Positions 18,864 through 27,700 of a stretch of 64,000 nt of DNA are shown piece by piece. The stretch is from contig MHBK01000008.1 in assembly GCA_001804865.1 (NCBI GenBank), positions 1 to 64,000 of the forward strand. The letters are read 5' to 3'. The stretch's first letter is position 1; every line of letters starts with the position of its first letter. The position numbers were made by a program, and so were the translations under genes. This DNA is from Lentisphaerae bacterium GWF2_57_35. GTDB lineage: Bacteria; Verrucomicrobiota; Kiritimatiellia; CAIQIC01; GWF2-57-35. Below the pieces are notes generated by a model, which saw nothing but the letters and a program-made list of their open reading frames with translations, ran no database searches and was not told the DNA's origin.

Positions 18864-19112
18864 CTGTCTCTTATACACAGATTTCATTTAAGGATGATCT
18901 GTAACAACTTCCATTCCAGGAACAGGATATACATGGCGATGAAAGGATCACGCAGTCCAAATATTCCTTTATCCGTGGGACGCTTTGCCATCCGTGGGGC
19001 TACTTCTTCTCCTAAAAGAGTGGCCCCACGGATGGCAAAGCTTCCCACGGATAAGGAATGAGGACTCGTTTGAATGCCGGACTCTCTTGGAGAATCTGTG
19101 TATAAAAGACAG
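18864..19112. mobile_element. Mini-element B with Tn5-like terminal inverted repeats
   Basis: It is bounded by CTGTCTCTTATACACAGATT (18864-18883) and AATCTGTGTATAAAAGACAG (19093-19112), with one mismatch. It begins on the last base of the direct repeat that closes mini-element A, so the two are directly abutted. It is 249 bp and carries a full P1 palindrome plus about 70 bases homologous to the region beside the second full P1 copy (26348-26430). It is non-coding or a decayed cargo. Confidence 0.55.
18969..19054. repeat. Palindromic repeat, family P1, full copy
   Basis: Arms of 32 bases (18969-19000 starting TTATCCGTGGGACG, 19023-19054 ending TCCCACGGATAA) surround a 22-base loop. It is nearly identical to 26272-26357 and partly present at 2217-2286. 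This copy lies within mini-element B. Confidence 0.8.
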
Positions 19113-19164
19113 GGCTTCATTCGTTGGAATCCATCTTCTCCGGGCCAATAAATCATCAGGACCA

Positions 19165-19189
19165 CGGTCGCGACGGAGCGCGACCCTCC
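19165..19189. repeat. GC-rich repeat, family P2, single arm
   Basis: It is identical over 25 bases to the right arm of the hairpin at 494-551 (begins CGGTCGCGACGG, ends CGACCCTCC), and the following AAAATG is also shared. The opposite arm is missing. Confidence 0.6.
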
Positions 19190-19262
19190 AAAATGTGAAT
19201 CCACCGGCAAATCGATAAGTTATCGTTTCACATAAAAAGACCGTACGGATAACAACCGCCCA

Positions 19263-22200
19263 TCACGGCGCCATTTCGACGCGGACGCGATGGAACAGAA
19301 TATCCGTGGCGGCGTTGGTGAAGCTCATGATGCCGCCCGTGCCGGACAAGTCGATGAAGCCCGGCGCGAGGGTCCAGCCCCCTGCCAGGACATTGGTGGA
19401 GAGGCTGACGGAATAGAGTCGTCCGATTTCGCTGGGCCAGCGGATCATGATGTGGTCGCTGCTCGCGCTGCCGATGGGATTGACGGCGAAGTAGCTTGCC
19501 GCATTCGTCGGATCGGTGCCGGTGACGTATTCCTGCCACGAGAGCATGCCGTCGAAATCCTGATCGGCGAGTTCCGCGACGGCAAACGACGGATTGGTCA
19601 GCCCGTAGGACGCCAGCCACCAAAGCGGCGTTCGATACGGCGCCAGATCGGGCGAGAAGAGACCTTCAATGGTGCGCGGCTGATCCATGGGCAGGAGCAG
19701 TTGGTTGGTCGAAACGACCGTGGAGCCATTCGTTTCGCCGGTCCAGCCCGTGAAATACCAATACGGATCGTTGTTGGCCGTTACCAGCAAGGTGGACCCC
19801 ACACTATACCAACCGCTGGCTGGAACGAAACTGCCGCGGGGAGGAAGGGCCTCAACCGCGAAATAATTCTGCGTCTGCCAATTCCACATGATCGAGGAAT
19901 CGTTCGTTATGGAAAACACGCCGGTCGTCACGCTGACGCCGGACGCCGGAACGCTGCCGGAGCCGGTCCAGCCCGAACAGACGAATTTGCTGCGCCCCCG
20001 CAGCAGCGGCGAGTTGGTCAGGCGGCATTCGATCGCGCTGTTCCATGTGTAGGAGGACAAACCCATCGGCGGATCGCTCCGAGCGAACGTCAGATCGCTG
20101 CCGATCAGGAGGGACACGGGGGCAATGTCGAACACGGTGTGCAGGGTGTGGTCTTCGATGACGTTGGTAAACGCGTAAACGCCGTCGGCCGGTACGTAGA
20201 GGCCGTCGACGATCATATACGCCACCATGCAATGGGTTGAGGGTTCGTTGGTGAAGACGATGCCGGCGCCGGGATTCACCCAATTGGTGCCGGACGGGAC
20301 CACCTGTCCGTTTTGCGAGGACGTGGCGACGATCCGGCACGGGTTGGTGCTGAAGGTGGCGACGATGGATCGGGGTTGGTCCATGGACAGCGTGATGCGC
20401 GACGAGTTCGACTGGGCCGAGGGCACATCGCCCTGCCAGCCGCCGAAGCGGAAACCCGGCGTTATGGGCGTGGCCGTGATGACGAGGTTGGAGCCGTCGT
20501 TAAACCAACCGTTGACTTGATCGACGGTTCCATTGGTTCCCTCGACCGCCACGTCCAGATAGTATTGCGTGCGCCAATTCCAGGCAACTTCGGTATTCGT
20601 AGTCAGCGTGAAAAAGCCCGTGCTTTGCGCCGTTCCCGAGGTCGGGACGCTGCCGGAGCCCGTCCACCCCAGCAACAGATAGCGCGAGAAGCCGTCCAAA
20701 ACGAGCGTTTCCTCGACGTAACAAGCCATATTGCTCCCCCGCAATAGCGCATAGACGCCGTTGGACGGAACGACCGCGCCGTGGGCGCTTTCGATGGTCA
20801 GGTCGTAGAGGTCCGGCTCGAACGAAACGCTGATCGTATGATCCGCGTTTACCGTCGCAAACGCATACGAGGACGGGCTTCCGCTCGATACGCCGTCAAC
20901 GATGACTTCATCCACGCGATAGTTGGTGGCGGGAGACATGGTGAAAGAGGCCGTCGCCCCCGGAATCACCGGAATCACCCCCGAAGGATCGATCGTTCCA
21001 TTGTCGCCGGCGGTGGCCGTAATGAGGCAATAGTTGGTGCTGAACTCGGCCTGAACCGAGCGGGCCGCATTCATGGTCAGCGTGAGGGGATTTTGCGTCA
21101 ATTGATTCGACGGCACAGCCCCCGCCCATTGCACGAAACGTGCGTCGACATTCGGCTGCGCCCGCAGGATAACGCTCGTGCCGGCGGTCGTCCAGGCGCT
21201 GTTGACGTCCACGGTGCCATAGGAGGTATACGAGACGGAAAGCCAGTATTGCGTCTGCCAGTTCCAAGCGATGCCGGATTGATTGGTGATTACAAAATAT
21301 CCGCTATTCGTGGTCAAACCTGCTGCTGGCACACAGCCGTAACCGGTCCAGCCCCGGCAGACATATTGGGTTTGGCCATTGACCACCGGCGAATTGGTGG
21401 CCATGCAGACGATATTGCTCCCCGCGACATACACGTTCGTTCCCGGCGGAGGCGAAACCATCGCAAGGGAACTGGCCACCACCAGGTCGTAAACATCCAA
21501 CGTGAATTCCGCACGAATGGAATGGTCGTTGATCACCTGTGTGAACACGTAGAGATTGGTGAGCGCAACCGCGGCGCCATCCACCACGATGTTGGTTAAT
21601 CGGTATCCCGGATCGGGCGTCATCACAAAGGTGGAATTGTTGCCGGGCAAAACGCTCACGACGCCGCTGGGAGAAATGACCCCTCCTCCACCGGCGGAGG
21701 CGGAAATGAAACACCGGTTCGTGCTGAAATGAGCCATTACGGAACGAGCCTGATCCATGGTCAGGACCAAGGGGTTCTGATTGGTTTGTGTGGTCGGCAC
21801 ATCCCCGGTCCACTTGTGAAACCGGTAATCGCTGTTGGGAATGGCCGTGATCGTCGCGTTGGTGGCGGCCTCGAACCAGGCATTGTTGACGTCGACGGTT
21901 CCGTTCGGCCCATTCGCCGTTTGCAGCCAATACTGGCTGTGCCAGTTCCAGGTCAGCGTGGAATTGGTGGCGATCGTAAAACTGACGTTGAGCGTCGTGC
22001 CGCTGGCCGGAACGCTGCCGCCGCCGGTCCAACCGCGACAGACAAACTGCGTCAGGCTGTCGCCTACCGGGGAAGTCGTCACGCTCGCAACAACATTGCT
22101 CATCGACGCCAAAGTCCAGATCCCGGTGGCGGGATCCGTGACGCCATGATCGCTGACCATCGTCAGCGTGTAGGTATCCAGCTCGAACGCCGCCTGAATG

Positions 22201-25200
22201 GTCCGGTTGCTGCGCACATTCGCAAAGGAATATTGCCCTACGCGCCCGATCGACACTTGGTCCACTTGAACGGTCGATACCCGATAGCCGGCATCCGGAA
22301 CGATCAGGAAATTCGTGCTGCCGCCGTAAACCAACGTTACCTCGCCGGAGGGAGCAATGACTCCATTCGGCCCCGCCGTAGCTGTGATGATGGGCCGGTT
22401 GCTAGCAAAATTCGCCGTCAAGCTGCGCGCCTGATCCATGAGGACAGCCAGCGGATTGGCGTTCGACTGCCCCAAGGGCACATCGCCGGACCAATGGCTG
22501 AACCAATAATTCGAGACCGGGGTTGGAACGATCGTAGCGCCCGCCCCCGCCAGATACCAATTGTTGCTGAGATTGACGCTGCCGTTGGTGGCCTCCAGCG
22601 TCAAATAGTACTGCGTCTGCCATTTCCAAATCACCGTGGAATCGTTGGTCACCACAAAGGGGCCGGTATTGGTTTCCAAGCCGGCATGCGGAGCGCTTCC
22701 GGAACCCGTCCAGCCCAGGCACATCAACTGCGTACCGCCGTCAATAATCGGAGAGCCGGCCACCGCACACGTCTGCGTCGAATAATTGGGGACAGAATAA
22801 ATCCCGGCCGCCGGAATGGGCGTGCCGTAGGCGCTGCCGATCAGCAACCGGTATTGATCGCTAGCGAAGGAAGCGCTGATGCTGTGATCCGTGATTACAT
22901 TGGTAAAGGCGAGATAGGATATCGCGTAGGGATTGGTGACCGCCACGGATTGGCCGTCAACCGTGAGGGCTTCGATCCGATATCCGGCGGACGCAGAAAC
23001 CGTGAAGGAGGTCGAGCCGCCGGGTTGAACATAGACGGTTCCCGTCGGAGCGATGCCCCCACCCGCTGCGGAGGAGGCGGAAATCCGGCACAGATTCGTG
23101 CTAAACTGCGCCGTCACGTAGCGGGCCCGATCCATGCTCATGCCCATGGGATTGTCGTTGGTGCGATGACCGGGAACATCGCCGATCCACCCCGCAAAGC
23201 GATATCCGTTGGACGGCGTCGCGGTCAGAGTCACCTGGGTTCCATCGTCCCGCCATTGGCTGGCCATGTCGACCGTGCCGTTCGAAGCCGACACCTCGAG
23301 CCAGTACTGGATCTTCCAATGCCAGGAAACCGACGATTCCTCCCAGATCGTAAACGACCCGGTGTTGGTGTCGCTTCCGAAAGGCGGCGCATTGCCGGTT
23401 CCGGTCCAACCGGTGCAAATGACGCGTTGCGTCACTCCATTCAAAATCGGCGAGCCGGCGATCGTGCAGGCCACCGCGTCGCCTCCCGAATACTCGTTCG
23501 TGCCCACAGGAGACGGCGAACCATACGAACTGTCTATATACAGATAATAAGAATCCGGTTCGAAGGCGGCTTCCAACAGATGATTGCTGCGTACATTCAT
23601 AAAACTCTGCATGTTGCCGAGGCCGTTGAATACGCCGTCGATGTAAACCGCAGCCACCCGGTAACCCGTCGCAGGAAGAAGCTCGAAGGACCGGCTCGCA
23701 CCATAGGCCACTTGCACGCGTCCGGTAGCCTCGCCGGTCGGATAAATGGTTCCGTTCGTGCCGGGAATCGTGGTAATGGTATAGACCAACGGACTGAACT
23801 GGGCCCGGACGGCGCGAGGGCCGTCATTAGTCAGGATCAGCGGGTTGTTGTTCGTCTGCGTAGCGGCCACATCGCCGGACCAGCCGGAGAAAAAGTAACC
23901 GATCGCCGGACCCGCCAGGACGCTCGTAACCGAACCGGAGGTTTTCCAGCCGGCAGCCACGCCGACCAATCCGTTGGAATTCTGCGGGGCGATATCCAGA
24001 TAGTATTGGGTTTCCCATAGCCAGGCGATCGACGTGTCGTTCGTCAGAATAAAAACGCCGGTATTGGTGGCCGTGCCGGCCGAAATGACGCTCCCCGCCC
24101 CCGTCCACCCTCGGCACACGTATTGGGTAGTCGCCTCAGCAATCGAATTGGTCAGGCTGATTCCGGCCAAACGGCGGCCAGCCGGATAGATCAAGGTTCC
24201 CACAGGCGCGGACACCGAATCGTACGTCCCGTACTGATCCTGATTTTTCCACCACTTGATCGTATCCAAATCATAGGACGCGCCTACGATATCCAGGCGG
24301 CCGTCATTATTAAGTTCGACCACATCGACGGCCACGGCACGGGGAAACAAAGGATCGATCGTGCGAAACGTCCAGTTGGCGCCGCTTCCGTCGTTTTCCC
24401 ACCACGCCAGATTCGTCGCGGTGTTATACGAAACCGCCACCAGGTCCACGAAGCCATTGCCATCCATGTCGGCAGCTTTGACGGCATAGGCGTAATCGAA
24501 ATTGGACGCCACCACATGCCGAACCCAACTGTTGCCGCTTCCGTCGTTCTGCCACCAGACGATATCGTCCTGAAGAGACGGGCCATTGTAGGCCGCGGCG
24601 ATAATATCCAGCTTCTGATCGCCATTGAGATCGGCGGTTTGAACGCAACGTACGCTGCGAACGCCGCCGGCCAGGGCATGTTTCGTCCAATTGGAGCCCG
24701 ATCCATCGTTGGCCCACCAAGCCATATTGTTGGCCATATCCGTGCTGTAGGCTCCGGCAATCACGTCCAGAGCGCCGTTCGTATCGATATCCGCTATGCA
24801 AACCGACATGGCGTTGGTGAAAGAATAAATGACGTTCTTCGTCCAGTTCGACGCCGACCCGTCATTCAGCCAGCAGGAAACCTCGTTCCGAGCGTAGGAT
24901 GCCGCCACGACGTCCGGCGATCCGTTCCCATCCAAATCGGCCGCCGCCGCCGATTGCCCGTTCGAAAAGGACGGCAGATTAATCCGCGACCACCCGCTGC
25001 CCCCTCCTCCATTAAGCCAACAGGACACGCCATCCGAGCCCGCGCCCAACACATCGACGGAGCCGTTCGTATTCAAGTCGACGGCAAAAACACTGCGAGG
25101 CAAAGCAAAGTTGGTAACGATGGGATTTTCAAGCCAATCGGAGCCGTTGTACTTCCACCAGGAAATGCGCGAGGCAAGATTTGCCGCCCCTATTACGTCG

Positions 25201-25478
25201 TTGGAGCCATCCTGGTCCAAGTCAGCCGCCGTTACCGAAAAGGCGCCATCCGCATAGCCCCCCGCCACCGTCGCCTCGACAAACTGCAACCCCACCCGTG
25301 AAATCGCCGAGCGGCCATATTGATTGGAAACCGTGACATTGAACGACACGGCTTGCGAAACGACCAGTCCCCCCAGCCAAAAAAACGTAAAAAACGCTGT
25401 GTTTCTGAAGAAATCGGCAAACCGCCCCCGAGCGACGATCCACCGCCGATGAGCCCACTTGTTATTATTCATACGCAT
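19263..25478 (-). CDS. Giant secreted FG-GAP / InlB-type-repeat protein
   Basis: A 2071-residue exported protein. A basic N-terminus is followed by the hydrophobic segment NTAFFTFFWLGGLVVSQA as signal. Residues 55-410 contain repeated FG-GAP/VCBS blades with Asp/Asn loops (AADLDQDGSNDVIGA, AVDLNTNGSVDVLGA). From residue 420 to about 1945 seven units of about 230 residues follow. Each has a QxVCxGWTGxGxxP block, a (Q)YxLxxxxxNGTV block with GWxGDVP...DxAR, and a second GxIxPxG...AGYR block, as in divergent InlB B-repeats; the last unit lacks the second half. An EF-hand-like DQDFDGMLSWQEY and the RWPSEIGRLYSVSLSTNVL module close the protein. Likely an adhesin or sheath component. No clear ribosome site is seen before ATG 25478. 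Confidence 0.88.
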   Translation of the reverse strand: MRMNNNKWAHRRWIVARGRFADFFRNTAFFTFFWLGGLVVSQAVSFNVTVSNQYGRSAISRVGLQFVEATVAGGYADGAFSVTAADLDQDGSNDVIGAANLASRISWWKYNGSDWLENPIVTNFALPRSVFAVDLNTNGSVDVLGAGSDGVSCWLNGGGGSGWSRINLPSFSNGQSAAAADLDGNGSPDVVAASYARNEVSCWLNDGSASNWTKNVIYSFTNAMSVCIADIDTNGALDVIAGAYSTDMANNMAWWANDGSGSNWTKHALAGGVRSVRCVQTADLNGDQKLDIIAAAYNGPSLQDDIVWWQNDGSGNSWVRHVVASNFDYAYAVKAADMDGNGFVDLVAVSYNTATNLAWWENDGSGANWTFRTIDPLFPRAVAVDVVELNNDGRLDIVGASYDLDTIKWWKNQDQYGTYDSVSAPVGTLIYPAGRRLAGISLTNSIAEATTQYVCRGWTGAGSVISAGTATNTGVFILTNDTSIAWLWETQYYLDIAPQNSNGLVGVAAGWKTSGSVTSVLAGPAIGYFFSGWSGDVAATQTNNNPLILTNDGPRAVRAQFSPLVYTITTIPGTNGTIYPTGEATGRVQVAYGASRSFELLPATGYRVAAVYIDGVFNGLGNMQSFMNVRSNHLLEAAFEPDSYYLYIDSSYGSPSPVGTNEYSGGDAVACTIAGSPILNGVTQRVICTGWTGTGNAPPFGSDTNTGSFTIWEESSVSWHWKIQYWLEVSASNGTVDMASQWRDDGTQVTLTATPSNGYRFAGWIGDVPGHRTNDNPMGMSMDRARYVTAQFSTNLCRISASSAAGGGIAPTGTVYVQPGGSTSFTVSASAGYRIEALTVDGQSVAVTNPYAISYLAFTNVITDHSISASFASDQYRLLIGSAYGTPIPAAGIYSVPNYSTQTCAVAGSPIIDGGTQLMCLGWTGSGSAPHAGLETNTGPFVVTNDSTVIWKWQTQYYLTLEATNGSVNLSNNWYLAGAGATIVPTPVSNYWFSHWSGDVPLGQSNANPLAVLMDQARSLTANFASNRPIITATAGPNGVIAPSGEVTLVYGGSTNFLIVPDAGYRVSTVQVDQVSIGRVGQYSFANVRSNRTIQAAFELDTYTLTMVSDHGVTDPATGIWTLASMSNVVASVTTSPVGDSLTQFVCRGWTGGGSVPASGTTLNVSFTIATNSTLTWNWHSQYWLQTANGPNGTVDVNNAWFEAATNATITAIPNSDYRFHKWTGDVPTTQTNQNPLVLTMDQARSVMAHFSTNRCFISASAGGGGVISPSGVVSVLPGNNSTFVMTPDPGYRLTNIVVDGAAVALTNLYVFTQVINDHSIRAEFTLDVYDLVVASSLAMVSPPPGTNVYVAGSNIVCMATNSPVVNGQTQYVCRGWTGYGCVPAAGLTTNSGYFVITNQSGIAWNWQTQYWLSVSYTSYGTVDVNSAWTTAGTSVILRAQPNVDARFVQWAGAVPSNQLTQNPLTLTMNAARSVQAEFSTNYCLITATAGDNGTIDPSGVIPVIPGATASFTMSPATNYRVDEVIVDGVSSGSPSSYAFATVNADHTISVSFEPDLYDLTIESAHGAVVPSNGVYALLRGSNMACYVEETLVLDGFSRYLLLGWTGSGSVPTSGTAQSTGFFTLTTNTEVAWNWRTQYYLDVAVEGTNGTVDQVNGWFNDGSNLVITATPITPGFRFGGWQGDVPSAQSNSSRITLSMDQPRSIVATFSTNPCRIVATSSQNGQVVPSGTNWVNPGAGIVFTNEPSTHCMVAYMIVDGLYVPADGVYAFTNVIEDHTLHTVFDIAPVSLLIGSDLTFARSDPPMGLSSYTWNSAIECRLTNSPLLRGRSKFVCSGWTGSGSVPASGVSVTTGVFSITNDSSIMWNWQTQNYFAVEALPPRGSFVPASGWYSVGSTLLVTANNDPYWYFTGWTGETNGSTVVSTNQLLLPMDQPRTIEGLFSPDLAPYRTPLWWLASYGLTNPSFAVAELADQDFDGMLSWQEYVTGTDPTNAASYFAVNPIGSASSDHIMIRWPSEIGRLYSVSLSTNVLAGGWTLAPGFIDLSGTGGIMSFTNAATDILFHRVRVEMAP

Positions 25479-25597
25479 GCTGGCATGGTTGTTAGCAAGG
25501 AGTATACCAACGTGCGTCGAAAATGTACAAGCCGGGGCTTGGAGACGGGACCTTGTAATTATGACTCAAGACGCATCGACCAGCTCATTGTATTAGA

Positions 25598-25734
25598 GTC
25601 TATTTCGGTAGGCCGTTCTGATTCCCCCCTCATAATCTTAATCGTAATCATAATCTCTTCATCGATACAATAATGAGATTAAGATTACGATTAAGATTAA
25701 GATTATGAGGTGAGCCTCCCCCGAAAAAATAGAC
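25598..25734. repeat. AT-rich palindromic element, family P4, full copy
   Basis: The outer ends are GTCTATTTCGG (25598) and CCGAAAAAATAGAC (to 25734). Inside, CTCATAATCTTAATCGTAAT is mirrored by a run ending AAGATTATGAG. The left half matches 5858-5914. It lies directly before the IS3 remnant. Confidence 0.7.
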
Positions 25735-25766
25735 AGGCAAGGTGCTTAACTGATAAGGAAAAAGTC

Positions 25767-26102
25767 ATGGAAAAAGCACCCAAAGAGATTATTCACCGCC
25801 GTAAATATGACAAGACGTTCAAAAATGATGCCGTCAATCGGGTCATTCGTACGGGAAAGACGTGTGCCGAAGTGGGCCGAGAGCTTGGGATTAAGGGGAA
25901 TATTCTGGCGAAATGGCGCCAGGAGACGCTGGAGGCCGGCGGAACTTCCGCCGGCGCCGGCGAGGCCTTAAACCCCAAAGACTTGGCGGAGGGCCTGAGA
26001 GCCGCCCGTCGAGAGATTGAGGATCTTCGCGAGCAGCGGGACATTTTAAAAAAAGCCTTGAGCATATTCAGCCTACCCTCGAGCAGCGGAGGCAAATCAT
26101 GA
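25767..26102 (+). CDS. IS3-family transposase OrfA
   Basis: A 111-residue protein. Start ATG 25767 follows AAGGAAAAAG. It has the HTH_Tnp_1-type helix-turn-helix (YDKTFKNDAVNRVIRTGKTC, VGRELGIKGNILAKWRQE), then a leucine-zipper-like region (REIEDLREQRDILKKALSIF) typical of IS3 OrfA. It overlaps the start of orfB (ATGA) instead of showing the usual slippery frameshift window. With orfB broken it cannot make an active OrfAB transposase. Confidence 0.88.
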   Translation: MEKAPKEIIHRRKYDKTFKNDAVNRVIRTGKTCAEVGRELGIKGNILAKWRQETLEAGGTSAGAGEALNPKDLAEGLRAARREIEDLREQRDILKKALSIFSLPSSSGGKS

Positions 26103-26257
26103 ACAGACTCTCTCCTGAATATGCGCGCAGCCAGCTATCGAGAGTTTTATGCGTGTCTCGCAGCTTTTTTTATCGGGCTCCGGGCTTGGGGCCGAGGGCG
26201 CAATCGGACCGGGAGTTGCTTGAGCATATCCATCGGATAAGAAGATATCTGCGTTGA
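26099..26257 (+). pseudogene. Truncated IS3-family OrfB
   Basis: 52 codons from ATG 26099 read MNRLSPEYARSQLSRVLCVS, then RSFFYRAPG and SDRELLEHIHRIRRY, the N-terminal part of IS3 OrfB. A stop follows at 26255-26257. The DDE integrase domain (about 230 residues) is absent and a P1 palindrome begins 14 bases later. The element has lost its 3' end. Confidence 0.8.
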
Positions 26258-26271
26258 CGAATCATAATTCC

Positions 26272-26357
26272 TTATCCGTGGGACGCTTTGCCATCCGTGG
26301 GGCTACTTCTTCTCTTAAAAGAGCGGCCCCACGGATGGCAAAGCGTCCCACGGATAA
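26272..26357. repeat. Palindromic repeat, family P1, full copy
   Basis: 32-base arms (26272-26303 and 26326-26357) are exact inverted copies, with a 22-base loop that itself pairs (TCTCTTAAAAGAG). It follows the IS3 remnant and lies at the 3' end of the leftward TRAP operon, so it may end its transcript. Confidence 0.85.
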
Positions 26358-26434
26358 AAGATTATTTGGAATGCGTGATCCTTTCATCGACATGTCGGTC
26401 CTATTCCTTGAATAGGAGGTGTTACAGACTCCCC

Positions 26435-27700
26435 TCACCGCACGCTAAACAGCGACAACGCCGGCACATAAGTAATCAGCGCCAGGACCAGCAGGAGCAA
26501 CAGCAGGAAGGGAAGCGAGGCGCGGGCCAGTTGCAGGATGGTTTTATCGAAGCGAATGGCGGCAATGAAAAGATTCATGCCGACGGGCGGCGTACTATAC
26601 CCGATGGCCAGATTGGCCAAAAAGATGATGCCGAGATGAATGGGGTGAATTCCAAACTCGAGCGCCATCGGAACGAGCAAGGGGACCACGACGATAATGG
26701 CCGTATAAATGTCCATCATGCACCCGACGATCAGCAGGAACAGATTGAGGATGATCAGGAAAAGAATGGGATGATGGACATGGGTTTTGACCGCCTCCAA
26801 AATCTTCATGGGCACTTCCTGATCGACCAGATAATTCGTAATGGCCATGCCCATGCCCAGAATCAAAAGCACCCCGCCAACGAGCATCATGCTGCTGCGG
26901 ATAATCGCCGCCATGTCGCGCAGCTTGATCTCACGATAAATCAGGACTTCGACGATCATCGTGTACGCCGCCGTGATCACGGCCGCCTCGCTCACGACCA
27001 GCTTGCCGCCGTAAATACCGCCCAATACAACAAACGGCAGAGGAATTTCCCAGCGCGCAACCCAGATGGAAGCCATCAACTCGCGCAGGGAAAACCGGGA
27101 GCGGGGAATCTTGTGGAGCACTCCGATGACCGTGCCGTAAATTCCCAGCGCGACCACGCTCAACAACCCGGGCGCCAGAGCGGCCATAAACAGACGGTCG
27201 ATCGTCACTTCGTTCGAGATCGGATTGGCGATCACGGCATAAAGAATCAGCGGCAGGCTCGGCACAAAAAGCACGCCCATATTTCCGCCGCTGGTCAGCA
27301 GTCCGAGCGAGAAGCGCTCCCGGTAGCCTTCCTTCAACAGCGCGGGCAGCAGCAGCCCGCCCATGGCGACCAGCGTCACGCCCGAGGCCCCGGTAAAGGC
27401 CGTCAGCAGCGTACAGGACACGATCGTCACCAGGGTCAGCCCGCCGGGCAGCCAGCCGATGGCCGCGCGCGAAACGCGCAGCAGGCGTTCGGAGGCCTTG
27501 CTTTCCGCCAGCACATATCCGGCCAGCGCAAACATCGGCAACGCCCGTAGCAGCGGCAGGGTGGCCAGGCGGGCCAGCTCCGAAATCACCAGCGAGGAAT
27601 CCAGGCCGGCGGATTGATAGGCCCACAGCGCCAAGGCGCCGAACACCGCGAACATCGCGGCGCCCAATACGCCCAAACCGACGATCAGCGCCAGCATCAT
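26435..27700 (-). CDS. dctM: TRAP transporter large permease DctM
   Basis: A 421-residue inner-membrane protein with about 12 hydrophobic helices. Family landmarks are LPMFALAGYVLAES, LTAFTGASGVTLVAMGGLLLP and PVGMNLFIAA near the end. It is the sodium-coupled permease of a tripartite substrate-binding importer. ATG 27700 overlaps the stop of dctQ (ATGA). Last gene of the tatT-dctP-dctQ-dctM operon. Substrate unknown, probably an organic acid or hydrophobic ligand. Confidence 0.95.
   Translation of the reverse strand: MMLALIVGLGVLGAAMFAVFGALALWAYQSAGLDSSLVISELARLATLPLLRALPMFALAGYVLAESKASERLLRVSRAAIGWLPGGLTLVTIVSCTLLTAFTGASGVTLVAMGGLLLPALLKEGYRERFSLGLLTSGGNMGVLFVPSLPLILYAVIANPISNEVTIDRLFMAALAPGLLSVVALGIYGTVIGVLHKIPRSRFSLRELMASIWVARWEIPLPFVVLGGIYGGKLVVSEAAVITAAYTMIVEVLIYREIKLRDMAAIIRSSMMLVGGVLLILGMGMAITNYLVDQEVPMKILEAVKTHVHHPILFLIILNLFLLIVGCMMDIYTAIIVVVPLLVPMALEFGIHPIHLGIIFLANLAIGYSTPPVGMNLFIAAIRFDKTILQLARASLPFLLLLLLVLALITYVPALSLFSVR

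Noticed and set aside
18854-18884. The CTGTCTCTTATACACA sequence could be a Nextera/Tn5 adapter left in the assembly
   Set aside because: Three neighbouring copies have T instead of C, are arranged as proper inverted pairs, continue with GATT rather than TCT, and element A has exact 10-bp flanking repeats. Read-level checking is still advisable for the 18864 copy.
21729-25301. Long plus-strand open frames (763 and 392 codons) opposite the giant protein
   Set aside because: They mirror the repeat structure of the real gene and have Arg/His/Ile-rich low-information sequence.
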